NCBI GenBank assembly: GCA_934773085.1
Contig: CAKVMU010000007.1
Location: 1 to 17,714 of the forward strand
DNA from: an uncultured Candidatus Melainabacteria bacterium
GTDB lineage: Bacteria; Cyanobacteriota; Vampirovibrionia; Gastranaerophilales; Gastranaerophilaceae
Reading direction: 5' to 3'
DNA length: 17,714 nucleotides
Below the pieces are notes generated by a model. It was not told the origin of the DNA. It saw only the letters and a program-made list of their open reading frames with translations, and did no database searches. The position numbers were made by a program, and so were the translations under genes. The number at the start of each line of letters is the position of its first letter. The first letter of the stretch is position 1. Shown in pieces: positions 1-7,370 of the stretch.

Positions 1-24
1 GATATGTACGGCAGGGTTTAATAG

Positions 25-492
25 CTACTTGTGATAAGTTTCGTTTTTTAGAATTTTGAACGCTCGATAGATTTGTTCCACAAGAATTAGTCTTGCGAAC
101 TGGTGTAAGAATGTCATTTTCGAGAAGCTTAGCTTGAAATTAGACCTTGCAGAAACTTCAGGAGCTAACCCGCAGGAAGAGCCGATTACGAACACCAAAT
201 CTCCAACTCCGGAGATTGTAATATCGTTGATTTTTGATGCAAATTCTTCTGAAGACAGTTGCTTTCCGTTGATTTCAAGAGTTATTACGTAAGAATCCTG
301 CTTTATATGTGACAGAATTTTCTCACTTTCTTCCTTGAGAGCTTTTTCGATTAAGCCGTCCTTTATTTCGACGGGGTTAAGCTCAATAATTTCTACAGAG
401 GCATAAGGTGTTAGTCTTTTTAAGAATTCATCTATACCGTCTTTTAAGAATTTTTCTTTAATTTTACCAAGAGCTATGATTCTAATCTTCAT
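25..492 (-). CDS. rlmH: 23S rRNA pseudouridine-1915 N3-methyltransferase RlmH
   Basis: The product is a 155-residue SPOUT-class methyltransferase. The family uses S-adenosylmethionine to methylate pseudouridine 1915 in helix 69 of 23S rRNA on the assembled ribosome. The C-terminal family block is clear: SKMTFLHQFARLILVEQIYR at residues 124-143, then AFKILKNETYHK to the end, and the length is the family norm. The cofactor loop reads FVIGSSCGL (101-109), whereas the family usually has FVIGGxxGL, so this loop is divergent. I chose ATG at 492 because the family N-terminus MKIRIIALGK begins there; a longer GTG reading to 546 would lie inside the preceding gene. The start overlaps the end of the mscS-like gene by 11 nt and has only a weak Shine-Dalgarno, so translational coupling is likely. 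It is the last gene of the minus-strand run. Confidence 0.93.
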   Translation of the reverse strand: MKIRIIALGKIKEKFLKDGIDEFLKRLTPYASVEIIELNPVEIKDGLIEKALKEESEKILSHIKQDSYVITLEINGKQLSSEEFASKINDITISGVGDLVFVIGSSCGLAPEVSARSNFKLSFSKMTFLHQFARLILVEQIYRAFKILKNETYHK

Positions 493-1327
493 TTTTTGCC
501 ATATAAACACTTGTAGAAGGGAATGCAAACTCAATGCCTTCTTCACGGAATCTTCTTATAATTTCTCTGATAATTCTGCTTTTTACTTGAGTAACTCCGG
601 CCCAAGAAATTTCTGTCGTGTAGGAAACTAATCTTACAACAATAGAAGATGGAGCCATGTTTTCAAAGAATGCAAACTCCCCGTCTTTAATATCCTTATC
701 ATCTCTTGCAATTTCAGCAAGAATTTCGACCGCTCTGTCCAATTTTTCGTTTGAAGTTCCGTATTCCACATCGACGGAAATATCAATACGTCTTTGATTT
801 GCTTGAGAAACATTTGTGATTTCTTCGTTCGCTAAAACATTGTTCGGAACATTAACCCTAAACCCGTCAAGAGTTCTTATTGTTGTTGAGCGGAGGTTTA
901 CTGCCTCAACAGTTCCTTCATAACCATTGAAAGAGATGTATTCTCCGACTTTATAAACTTTGTCCGCAAGAAGTCCGAAAGAACCAAAAATGTTTCCAAT
1001 AGCTTCTTTGGCAGCGAAACCTACCGCTAAACCTGTAATTCCGAATCCGGCAATAAGTGAGGTTACATTGTATCCGAAGCTTTGTAAGAAACCTGCCAGT
1101 AGCATAAATATAACTACAGCCTTTGCGATTCTTGTCAGAACCGGCATAAGGTTAACAAGCGGAGAATCCGGACTCTTTTTGCGCAAACGGCTTTCTAATT
1201 TTGAATTAAAAGCATCTGCGAGTTTGCAGAACACATATATAATAACAATGTTTATAGCGACCCCGATTAAAAATTTGGAGTGATTCAGAAAAAATTTCCC
1301 GATTTCTGCAAACATTTGTTCAATCAT
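482..1327 (-). CDS. MscS-family mechanosensitive ion channel
   Basis: This 281-residue inner-membrane protein belongs to the small-conductance mechanosensitive channel family, which opens under membrane tension to release solutes after hypo-osmotic shock. Three hydrophobic segments are visible, roughly at residues 18-37, 63-83 and 88-120. The third is the glycine/alanine-rich pore helix, with GITGLAVGFAAKEAIGNIFG at 96-115. It is followed by the beta domain (VGEYISFNGYEGTVEAVNLR, 127-146; NVPNNVL, 159-165) and an alpha/beta C-terminal domain. The size is that of the minimal E. coli MscS type. Its ATG abuts the nifS stop codon with no gap, so it is read from the same transcript. The link to Fe-S genes is probably positional only. 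Ion selectivity cannot be judged from the sequence. Confidence 0.9.
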   Translation of the reverse strand: MIEQMFAEIGKFFLNHSKFLIGVAINIVIIYVFCKLADAFNSKLESRLRKKSPDSPLVNLMPVLTRIAKAVVIFMLLAGFLQSFGYNVTSLIAGFGITGLAVGFAAKEAIGNIFGSFGLLADKVYKVGEYISFNGYEGTVEAVNLRSTTIRTLDGFRVNVPNNVLANEEITNVSQANQRRIDISVDVEYGTSNEKLDRAVEILAEIARDDKDIKDGEFAFFENMAPSSIVVRLVSYTTEISWAGVTQVKSRIIREIIRRFREEGIEFAFPSTSVYMAKNED

Positions 1328-2521
1328 CTAGATAAGACCTTTCATTTTCTTAAGTGTAGTTAATTCATCTTGAAAAGGTGAAATTGCAGTCAATTTATCC
1401 ATAATTGGCGGCAGGTGTTTTATAACATAATCAATCTCTTCTTCTGTCGTAAATCTGGAGAGAGAAAATCTTATAGAACCGTGTAAAGCTGTAAACGGAA
1501 TTCCCATCGCTCTCAAAACATGGCTTGGTTCCAGAGAACCTGATGTGCATGCGCTGCCTGAGCTTGCGCAGACTCCGATATCGCTGAGGTGAAGAAGTAT
1601 CAATTCTCCTTCAACGTACTCAAAACCTATATTTGTAGTGTTTGGAACTCTGTCTTTCAGCGGAGAGTTCAATCTTGCGTTGAATACGTTTTTAAGAATT
1701 CCTTCCTCAAGCTTATCTCTCAATCTCTTGACTTCTTTTCCTTCATAATCAAGCGAATTCATTGCTAATTCAGCAGCTTTGCCAAGCCCTACAATGTACG
1801 GAACATTTTCTGTGCCGGCTCTTAAACCTCTTTCTTGGTGTCCGCCGGTGATAAGAGGAGTAAGTCTAACAGAAGGCTTTACATATAAAGCTCCAACACC
1901 CTTTGGAGCGTGGAACTTATGTCCGGAAACTCCAAGCATATCGATTTGGGTGTCTTTAACGTTTATCGGAACTTTACCTGCACCTTGTACTGCATCTACG
2001 TAGAACAAGGTTTCAGGAGAAGTTGTTTTTATAATATCTGCAATTTCAGCAACCGGATTGACAACGCCTGTTTCATTGTTAGCCCACATTACAGATACCA
2101 AAGCTGTGTCTTTTCTGATTTTTTCTTTCAGTTCATCAAGATTCAGCACCCCATGTGAATCCACTGATATATAGTCCACTTCATATCCTTGTTTTTCAAA
2201 TTCTTTGTAAGTGTTCAAAACACAAGGATGTTCAACCTTTGTCGTGATTATATGTTTCTTTTCTTTCGCACAGTTTAAAGCCCCTTTGATTGCCATATTT
2301 GCGGATTCTGAACCGCAGGATGTAAAGAAAATTTCCTTTTCGTTGTTAGCGCCAAGAAAATCTTTAATTTTTCCTCGAGCTTCTTTTATCGCATTTGCGG
2401 GTTTAGTTGCAAATGTGTACATGCTTGAAGGGTTTGCGTATTCTTCCTTTAAATAAGGCAGCATTTCTTCAAGAACACGTTCGTCGACTTTTGTCGTTGC
2501 ATTATTATCTAGGTAAATCAT
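1328..2521 (-). CDS. nifS: Cysteine desulfurase NifS
   Basis: This PLP-dependent class V aminotransferase-fold enzyme (397 aa) takes sulfur from L-cysteine as an enzyme persulfide, releases alanine, and passes the sulfur to the scaffold protein. The N-terminus MIYLDNNATTKVDE is typical of NifS. The PLP lysine is Lys202 in VSGHKFHAPKG, with His99 (VEHPC) and the YVDAVQG segment (174-180) around the cofactor. The catalytic cysteine is Cys325 in ASSGSACTSGSLEPSHVL; the short SSGSACTSG loop puts it in the NifS/IscS group, not SufS. The ATG overlaps the nifU stop as ATGA, so the pair is translationally coupled. With no nitrogenase genes in view, I infer a housekeeping Fe-S role. pdxJ in the same gene run supplies its PLP cofactor. 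Confidence 0.96.
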   Translation of the reverse strand: MIYLDNNATTKVDERVLEEMLPYLKEEYANPSSMYTFATKPANAIKEARGKIKDFLGANNEKEIFFTSCGSESANMAIKGALNCAKEKKHIITTKVEHPCVLNTYKEFEKQGYEVDYISVDSHGVLNLDELKEKIRKDTALVSVMWANNETGVVNPVAEIADIIKTTSPETLFYVDAVQGAGKVPINVKDTQIDMLGVSGHKFHAPKGVGALYVKPSVRLTPLITGGHQERGLRAGTENVPYIVGLGKAAELAMNSLDYEGKEVKRLRDKLEEGILKNVFNARLNSPLKDRVPNTTNIGFEYVEGELILLHLSDIGVCASSGSACTSGSLEPSHVLRAMGIPFTALHGSIRFSLSRFTTEEEIDYVIKHLPPIMDKLTAISPFQDELTTLKKMKGLI

Positions 2522-3357
2522 TGTTGTTCAACCTCTATTGAAGAATCAACTTTTTCTTTCAAAACTGATTCAACGAAATTCTTAATTGTCATTGTTGCAT
2601 TTTTGCAAGCGCTACAAACACCGGTAAGTTTAACGATAACTTTGTTGCCGTCAATATCAATCAACTCAATATCTCCGCCGTCTTTTTGAAGTTGAGGAGA
2701 AATCTGTTGTTCAATAACCTTGCTGATTTTTAGAATCTTTTGGGTCGGTGTAAGCTCTGTATTTTGCTTTTTCCAATAATCTTCAATAATTGCTTTTATT
2801 TCGCCTCTACATCTTCCGCAAGCACCACCGGCTTTTGTGTAATTGGTGACTTCTTCAACGGTTTTAAGCCCGTTAACTTTAATAGCCTCAAGAATTTGGT
2901 TTTCTGTAACGTTGAAGCAAGTACAAACGACTTTATCGCCAGCAGAATGAGAATCATTGCCAAGTTCAATTTCTTGCCATTCTTCGGAATCTTCACCGTA
3001 ATACTTTTTGAGAGCGTCTTCCAATGCTTCTCTGCCCATTACTGAACAGTGCATCTTTTGTTGCGGAAGTCCGCCAAGTTGGTCTGCGATATCTTTATTT
3101 GTAATCTTTTTGACTTCATCCAAAGTTTTTCCGATAATCATTTCTGTCAAAATACTTGAAGAAGCTACGGCAGAGCCACAGCCAAATGTTTGAAATTTGG
3201 CATCTGTAATGACATTGCCGTCCAATTTTATATAAAGTTTAAGAGAATCTCCGCAAGCTAGTGAACCGGCTTCTCCTACTATATCTGCGTTATCTATTTT
3301 TCCGACGTTTCTTGGATTTCTGTAGTGATCCAATACCTTTTCTGAATATTCCCACAT
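2518..3357 (-). CDS. nifU: Three-domain Fe-S cluster scaffold protein NifU
   Basis: This 279-residue scaffold protein builds Fe-S clusters from sulfur delivered by NifS and hands them to target proteins. All three classical domains are present. The IscU-like N-domain has cluster ligands Cys35, Cys60 and Cys104. A central BFD-like [2Fe-2S] domain has Cys145, Cys147, Cys180 and Cys183 (VVCTCFNV and AGGACGRCRG). The C-terminal Nfu domain has Cys248 and Cys251 (GVCSACKNA). The full-length form is typical of NifU rather than of the short IscU or SufU proteins. A strong GAGGTGA Shine-Dalgarno lies at about 3364-3370, and an extended -10 box at 3394-3402 suggests that nifU-nifS-mscS-rlmH can be transcribed on their own. 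The start MWEYSEKVLDHYRNPRNVG matches the family. Confidence 0.96.
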   Translation of the reverse strand: MWEYSEKVLDHYRNPRNVGKIDNADIVGEAGSLACGDSLKLYIKLDGNVITDAKFQTFGCGSAVASSSILTEMIIGKTLDEVKKITNKDIADQLGGLPQQKMHCSVMGREALEDALKKYYGEDSEEWQEIELGNDSHSAGDKVVCTCFNVTENQILEAIKVNGLKTVEEVTNYTKAGGACGRCRGEIKAIIEDYWKKQNTELTPTQKILKISKVIEQQISPQLQKDGGDIELIDIDGNKVIVKLTGVCSACKNATMTIKNFVESVLKEKVDSSIEVEQQ

Positions 3358-3393
3358 AATGTATCACCTCTTTATGTTCTGGTTCGTATAAAT

Positions 3394-3402
3394 TTTATAC
3401 CA
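3394..3402 (-). promoter_or_regulatory. Extended -10 promoter for nifU
   Basis: On the minus strand the sequence reads TGG followed by TATAAA, an extended -10 (TGN plus TATAAT-like). A start about 7 nt downstream would give a leader of about 30 nt that carries the nifU GAGGTGA ribosome binding site. No convincing -35 box is present, as often seen with extended -10 promoters. This is a motif match only. Confidence 0.4.
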
Positions 3403-3424
3403 AAGACTTGTGTTTGTATATATC

Positions 3425-3739
3425 TTAGTTCTGTAATCTGTTTTGCTCATTTTTTATAAATTCGCAATCTGCCTCAAGTCTTTTGTCTTCCATTGCATCA
3501 ATAAGTTGTTTTATATCAGTAATCTGTCCAAGCTCAAAACCTACTTCTGCATACAAAACGCAATCGTTACACAATCGGTAGCTTCCGTATTGAACAGAAC
3601 CAGCTAACGTTTTTGTGTCGCCGCAAGCATCGCAAGTGAAAAATTCGTGCTGACAATCCGGATTTTCTTCAATATCATCCAGCCTCATTTGCTCAACAAC
3701 GAGTTGCATCTCTTTTATGACTTCTTCTTTATTTTTCAT
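3425..3739 (-). CDS. Small Cys4 (zinc-ribbon-like) protein of unknown function
   Basis: I do not recognise this 104-residue protein. It is acidic, with a predicted helical N-terminus (1-25), a four-cysteine knuckle pair (TCDACG with Cys36/Cys39, and LCNDC with Cys57/Cys60) and a charged helical C-terminus. The CxxC-x17-CxxC spacing suggests one structural zinc site, or less likely an Fe-S site. There is no signal peptide or membrane segment, so it is probably cytoplasmic. It sits 15 nt after pdxJ and 67 nt before nifU, with a plausible AAGGAT ribosome binding site, so it belongs to the minus-strand run. Its place between PLP synthesis and Fe-S assembly is suggestive but proves nothing about function. 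Confidence 0.75.
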   Translation of the reverse strand: MKNKEEVIKEMQLVVEQMRLDDIEENPDCQHEFFTCDACGDTKTLAGSVQYGSYRLCNDCVLYAEVGFELGQITDIKQLIDAMEDKRLEADCEFIKNEQNRLQN

Positions 3740-3754
3740 TTACAATAATCCTTC

Positions 3755-4465
3755 TTATTCGACTAATGCCTTCATTTCTTTGATAGCCTGTTCCAAACCT
3801 ACAAAAATAGAACGAGCAATTATGGAGTGCCCGATATTAAGTTCAACAAGATTCGGTATTTCATGCATTCTGTGAACGTTCTGATAGTTCAAACCGTGTC
3901 CGGCATTTACTTTTAATCCAAAATTTTGAGCGAAAATTGCTGCTCCTTTTAGGTCTTGAAACACCTTTTCTTCTTCTGCTCCGCCAAAAGCTTCTGAATA
4001 CCTTCCTGTATGCAGTTCGATAAATGGAGCTCCGGTTTTTGAAACCGCTGAAATCTGGTGAACATCAGGGTCAATAAAGAAACTCACTTCAATATTTTTT
4101 TCGAGTAACGGTTTTGTGAACTCAATTGCTCTTGAAAGTTGACCTTCAACATCCAAGCCTCCTTCGGTGGTGAGTTCTTGACGTTTTTCCGGCACGATAC
4201 AAACTGCATGCGGACGAAGTCTTAATGCAATCTCCTGCATTTCATCTGTCATTGCCATCTCCAAGTTTAGACGAACTCTCGGAAGACTTCTTATAGCCTC
4301 AACGTCCTTGTCTTTTATGTGACGTCTGTCTTCTCTCAAGTGCGTGGTTATTGATTCAACCTTGCATTGTTGGCAAATTCTCGCTGCAGTGATAACATCT
4401 GGCTCAAATCCGCCTCTTGCGTTTCTTAATGTCGCAACGTGATCTATATTTACACCTAATAACAT
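3755..4465 (-). CDS. pdxJ: Pyridoxine 5'-phosphate synthase PdxJ
   Basis: This TIM-barrel enzyme (236 aa, normal length) condenses 1-deoxy-xylulose 5-phosphate with 3-amino-2-oxopropyl phosphate to give pyridoxine 5'-phosphate. It is the last ring-forming step of DXP-dependent vitamin B6 synthesis. Family blocks are GVNIDHVATLRNARGG (4-19), TTHLREDRRHI (40-50), ELTTEGGLDV (97-106), ELHTGRY (150-156), NAGHGLNYQNV (187-197) and the phosphate-binding end NIGHSIIARSIFVGL (210-224). The catalytic residues known in the E. coli enzyme (His45, Glu72, His193) map to His42, Glu69 and His190. The start has an AAGGAG ribosome binding site and overlaps the murT end by 10 nt. PLP made by this route serves NifS and DapL, both encoded nearby. 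Other B6 genes are not in view. Confidence 0.96.
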   Translation of the reverse strand: MLLGVNIDHVATLRNARGGFEPDVITAARICQQCKVESITTHLREDRRHIKDKDVEAIRSLPRVRLNLEMAMTDEMQEIALRLRPHAVCIVPEKRQELTTEGGLDVEGQLSRAIEFTKPLLEKNIEVSFFIDPDVHQISAVSKTGAPFIELHTGRYSEAFGGAEEEKVFQDLKGAAIFAQNFGLKVNAGHGLNYQNVHRMHEIPNLVELNIGHSIIARSIFVGLEQAIKEMKALVE

Positions 4466-5769
4466 TTTTTTAGCTCCTTAATTTTATTAATTTTCAGTAA
4501 CGCTGTGTAAGTCGGAAGTATTGTAATATTATTATCTGCAATCTTTCCGGTATAATCAACAGCTTTTTTTATATCCGGAATTATTTTTATTCCTTCAATT
4601 CCTGCATACTTTAGTCTTAAGGCCATGTCGTAAGCACGAATTCCGGACACAACAATTTCTTTTTTTGCATCTTTCAGCCATTCGAATTCTGCATCCCAGA
4701 GCCAAGAAACATCTCTTCCGTCGGCATAATTATCGTTTATGATAATAAGAATATTGGAATCCAAATCAACAGTTTTCAGAACTTCGTTTGCACCAATCGG
4801 GTTTTTGATTAATTGAATCAATGTTTTATGCTTATACAAATCTTTTACTTCGCTTCTGCCAAAAGCAACTCTAAATGTTTTGAGGTTCTCTTGAATATTG
4901 TTTATTCCGAGTTCTTTGCATAGAGCGATAGCAGCAAGTGCATTGTAGGCATTAAATAATCCCACTAATGGTACTGTATATTCTTCTCCGTTAAGATTAA
5001 TAATGGTGTGTGTTTTGTGAATGGTAACTTTTGCACTGTACTTAGGCTTAACTCTCTTGTAGCCGCAATCACAGTAATAATGCCCTTGTTGAGCGAAGAA
5101 TTTTTTAGAATATTTTAAAGCAGCTCCGCAAGTCGGACAATTGAAGGCTTCTTCTGTGCTAGAAGCATGTTCTTCAAGTCCTTCTACCTCTTCTATTCCG
5201 TAAAAAATAGGTTGTTTATTCTTTGATGTAAAAGTTGCAACAAGTGGGTCATCTGCGTTAAGTATTAATTGTAAGTCCGGTTTCTTGTCGATTCCGTTCT
5301 GAATAAGTTTTTTTGTGGTTGCAAGTTCCCCATACCTGTCTAATTGGTCACGGAACAGGTTTGTGACAACGAGGTAGTTTGCATCAAAGTTGTTGTATAT
5401 TTTTTCCAAATAAGCTTCGTCAGATTCAATGACGGAATAATCAAATTTTTTAAAAGGAGTGATAGCGAGTGAAAGTGCGTTAACAACACCTGTGAGCATA
5501 TTCGCACCCATTGCGTTGTTTACAACGCTGTGTTTGTCGCTTTTTATCAAATGAGAAATTAAACCAGATGTCGTGGTTTTGCCGTTCGTGCCGGTAACGT
5601 TGAGCTTGCTGATTGTTATATATTTGTTCGCATAGGTTAAGAAGTTTGGACAAATTTTCAATGCAAGCATGCCGACAAACGATGTCCCTGAAGATAATCT
5701 GGTCACTCTGAGCGTTGTGTAAGCAAGTTTAGCTGTGATAAGTGATAAATAAAACCTTAATTTTCCCAA
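4456..5769 (-). CDS. murT: Mur ligase-family lipid II amidotransferase subunit MurT
   Basis: The protein resembles MurT, the ATP-using subunit that with the glutaminase GatD amidates the D-glutamate of lipid II stem peptides. It has the ATP loop GTNGKTTT (60-67 from the start used here), the Mur middle domain, a Cys4 zinc ribbon inserted in it (CPTC at 211-214, CDC at 233-235), and the C-terminal DUF1727 domain with DNYADGRDVSWLWD (346-359). I chose the TTG at 5769: a perfect GGAGG lies 8 nt upstream (5778-5782), and translation then begins GKLRFYLSLITAKL, as MurT proteins do, giving 437 aa. The upstream ATG at 5826 is in frame but has no ribosome binding site and would add 19 atypical residues. 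No gatD lies next to it; pdxJ follows directly with a 10-nt overlap. Confidence 0.88.
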   Translation of the reverse strand: MGKLRFYLSLITAKLAYTTLRVTRLSSGTSFVGMLALKICPNFLTYANKYITISKLNVTGTNGKTTTSGLISHLIKSDKHSVVNNAMGANMLTGVVNALSLAITPFKKFDYSVIESDEAYLEKIYNNFDANYLVVTNLFRDQLDRYGELATTKKLIQNGIDKKPDLQLILNADDPLVATFTSKNKQPIFYGIEEVEGLEEHASSTEEAFNCPTCGAALKYSKKFFAQQGHYYCDCGYKRVKPKYSAKVTIHKTHTIINLNGEEYTVPLVGLFNAYNALAAIALCKELGINNIQENLKTFRVAFGRSEVKDLYKHKTLIQLIKNPIGANEVLKTVDLDSNILIIINDNYADGRDVSWLWDAEFEWLKDAKKEIVVSGIRAYDMALRLKYAGIEGIKIIPDIKKAVDYTGKIADNNITILPTYTALLKINKIKELKKCY

Positions 5770-5777
5770 GAAATAAT

Positions 5778-5782
5778 CCTCC
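5778..5782 (-). promoter_or_regulatory. Shine-Dalgarno that fixes a TTG start for murT
   Basis: A perfect GGAGG on the minus strand lies 8 nt before TTG at 5769. The competing ATG at 5826 is preceded by no purine-rich site. This site decides the murT start. Confidence 0.75.
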
Positions 5783-5812
5783 AAGCGTATTTTATTTTTA
5801 GGAACAATAAAA

Positions 5813-5818
5813 TATAAT
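5813..5818 (+). promoter_or_regulatory. Possible -10 box for the envelope gene cluster
   Basis: A consensus TATAAT lies 32 nt before the ATG at 5851, in the gap between divergent murT and the plus-strand cluster. The -35 region is poor, and the surrounding DNA is so AT-rich that chance matches are common. Tentative. Confidence 0.3.
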
Positions 5819-5850
5819 TTAATCATAATACAAACAGAGTCAGGAAACGT

Positions 5851-6222
5851 ATGATTTTTACATTCTTAATAACAATAGTTTTTATAGCCGAATTAATAAT
5901 AACTTTGGCTGTTATGATGGCTCTTTTAAGGCTGGATAAAAAAGTTTTGGAAGCTGATTCAACGCTTGAGTTACTGAAGCCGGAATTGAAAGAAGTCTGC
6001 AAATTGGTTAAAAATATTTCATCTCAGGTTCGTGAATTAAGTATTCGCTTTGTTGAAAAGGTGAAAGAACACAATGATAATCTTTGGACAGCTCAATTTG
6101 TGAAGCTGCTAAGCGGAATACTTTTGTGGAAATTAAATATAAAATTCATAAAGAAATTTCGCAAATCGAAAGTGGCTAAAACCTTGAGCAGGGGTTTATC
6201 ACTGCTTCAACTTGTGGTATAA
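5851..6222 (+). CDS. Small membrane-anchored helical protein (DUF948/YtxG-like)
   Basis: This 123-residue protein has an N-terminal transmembrane helix (about residues 3-26) followed by a charged helical segment (27-75) with heptad-like spacing, then a basic amphipathic region (KFIKKFRKSKVAKTL). The plan, one N-terminal membrane anchor plus a cytoplasmic coiled coil, resembles the DUF948/YtxG family of general-stress or envelope proteins, but I see no diagnostic motif, so the assignment is by architecture and neighbours. A modest AGGA ribosome binding site precedes the ATG. It is first of four small genes on this strand and divergent from murT. Its stop codon overlaps a probable promoter for the next gene. 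Confidence 0.8.
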   Translation: MIFTFLITIVFIAELIITLAVMMALLRLDKKVLEADSTLELLKPELKEVCKLVKNISSQVRELSIRFVEKVKEHNDNLWTAQFVKLLSGILLWKLNIKFIKKFRKSKVAKTLSRGLSLLQLVV

Positions 6223-6223
6223 T
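6215..6223 (+). promoter_or_regulatory. Extended -10 promoter for the first YtxH gene
   Basis: TGG followed by a consensus TATAAT; the box overlaps the TAA stop (6220-6222) of the preceding gene. A start near 6230 would leave a short leader carrying the AAGAGG ribosome binding site of the gene at 6253. No -35 box is evident. Confidence 0.5.
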
Positions 6224-6252
6224 ACGCATTGAAATCAGAAAAGAGGTATATT

Positions 6253-6567
6253 ATGGGAAAAGAGAAATCTTCAATAGGCTTCGGACTCGGGCTTCTTGCC
6301 GGTGTTGTAGGCGGAATCGTAGCCGGTGTTCTTTATGCACCTTGTCCCGGTTCAGAAATGAGAGAAAAAGTCAAAGAAACTGTTTGTGACTTGGCAGAAA
6401 AACATTCTCCGGCGATAAGTGAAGCAAAAAAACACGCATTGGAGTCAATTGATTTGTTGAAATACAAGTTAGAAAAACAATATAAGAAATTCGGTAATAT
6501 GCTTAAATCTTCCAAAATGAGAAAAGCAAAAGAATTGGAAGAAATTAACGATTACGATTTTAACTAA
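6253..6567 (+). CDS. YtxH-domain protein
   Basis: This 104-residue protein has a YtxH-type N-terminus: a glycine-rich hydrophobic helix (GFGLGLLAGVVGGIVAGVLY, 9-28) followed by APCPGSEMREKV (29-40), the family APxSGxExR motif with Cys where most members have Lys. The remainder is lysine-rich and helical. Family members are small envelope-associated proteins, some stress-induced in Gram-positive bacteria; no biochemical activity is established. The ATG at 6253 is used because AAGAGG lies 6 nt upstream; a TTG eight codons earlier is in frame but would lie upstream of that site. It alternates with the DUF948-like genes, so the products may act as pairs at the membrane (inference). Confidence 0.85.
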   Translation: MGKEKSSIGFGLGLLAGVVGGIVAGVLYAPCPGSEMREKVKETVCDLAEKHSPAISEAKKHALESIDLLKYKLEKQYKKFGNMLKSSKMRKAKELEEINDYDFN

Positions 6568-6600
6568 AGAGCGACGAATTTCATTGAAGAAAGGTGATTA

Positions 6601-6966
6601 ATGGAAACAGCACAGTTATATCAAGGTTTAACTTTTTTGTCATACTCAACAGGTGTGATAGTTATTTTAGTCGGTGCAATGCTTGTTAAGGTTTTGTATG
6701 ATATTTCAAAGCTTACAAGAAATGTGGATGAAACGGCTACGATAATTAAAACCGAATTAGAACCGACATTGAAAAACATCAACAAATCTGTTGAAATTGT
6801 GAGCGGTATTATTATTAAAGCGGATAATGCGGTTAATAAGGTCAAAGGTTTTATTTCAAAAACACCGTTGAAACTTATCGGACAACTTTCAATGGCAACC
6901 GGCAAGGCTGCAAAAGGTTTCTTTGGCGGTTTGTGCACAGCTTTTAAAATGTTTAGCAAAAAGTAA
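6601..6966 (+). CDS. DUF948/YtxG-like membrane protein
   Basis: This 121-residue protein has one transmembrane helix near the N-terminus (about 13-34) followed by a helical segment with regularly spaced hydrophobics (LTRNVDETATIIKTELEPTL, 38-57; VEIVSGIIIKADNAVNKVKG), the pattern of DUF948/YtxG proteins, and a small glycine/lysine-rich tail. It has a clear AAGGTGA ribosome binding site at 6591-6597. It follows the first YtxH gene by 33 nt and precedes the second by 75 nt, repeating the arrangement of the first pair. The function is unknown; a structural or stress role at the inner membrane is the usual suggestion for such pairs. Confidence 0.85.
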   Translation: METAQLYQGLTFLSYSTGVIVILVGAMLVKVLYDISKLTRNVDETATIIKTELEPTLKNINKSVEIVSGIIIKADNAVNKVKGFISKTPLKLIGQLSMATGKAAKGFFGGLCTAFKMFSKK

Positions 6967-7041
6967 ATATTCTTATTAGCTCAACTAACCGATAAAAAAA
7001 ATAATCACAAAAGTTAAACTACGAAAGAAGGAGAAAATATT

Positions 7042-7311
7042 ATGTCAGTAACTAGATTTTTAGCAGGTTTTGCAGTTGGTGCAGCCTTGGGAGCAGTAGC
7101 AGGTATTTTATTAGCGCCAAAATCAGGTGCAGAAACAAGAGAAATGCTTGGTGATATGGCTTCTGATATGGCAAAAAGAACTGACGAAACAGTTAAAGAT
7201 ATTCAAAAAAGAGCTGACGACATAGTTTCAGACGTTCAAGAAAAGAGCGAAGAAATCATGTCAAAACTTCAGGATATGCTCGGCAACAAAAAAGACGGCA
7301 CAGAAGCATAG
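7042..7311 (+). CDS. YtxH-domain protein
   Basis: This 89-residue protein carries the canonical YtxH start: hydrophobic glycine/alanine-rich helix (FLAGFAVGAALGAVAGILLA, 6-25) followed by APKSGAETREML (25-36), matching the APKSGxETR motif exactly. The rest is a charged amphipathic helix with repeated acidic/basic heptads (TVKDIQKRADDIVSDVQEKS), predicted to form a coiled coil or apolipoprotein-like helix. A strong AAGGAG ribosome binding site precedes the ATG. It is the last gene of the four-gene cluster; a Rho-independent terminator follows about 20 nt after the stop codon. The activity is unknown. Confidence 0.9.
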   Translation: MSVTRFLAGFAVGAALGAVAGILLAPKSGAETREMLGDMASDMAKRTDETVKDIQKRADDIVSDVQEKSEEIMSKLQDMLGNKKDGTEA

Positions 7312-7332
7312 AATATCTTAAAAACCGAATGT

Positions 7333-7370
7333 AAAAAAGAGTGATGAAGAATCACTCTTTTTTGTTATTT
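7333..7370 (+). terminator. Rho-independent terminator of the YtxH cluster
   Basis: The stem GAGTGAT (7339-7345) pairs with ATCACTC (7351-7357), is extended by six A-T pairs to 13 bp, has a 5-nt loop and ends in a T-rich tract. Placed just after the last YtxH gene. Confidence 0.9.

Noticed and set aside
960..1283. Open frames on the plus strand inside the MscS-like gene
   Set aside because: They are shadows of a well-supported minus-strand gene, have no ribosome binding site and show no protein-like motifs. The same holds for the plus-strand frames within nifS, nifU and mutL.
6229..6252. TTG start upstream of the first YtxH gene
   Set aside because: The ribosome binding site AAGAGG lies downstream of this TTG and is well placed for the ATG at 6253.
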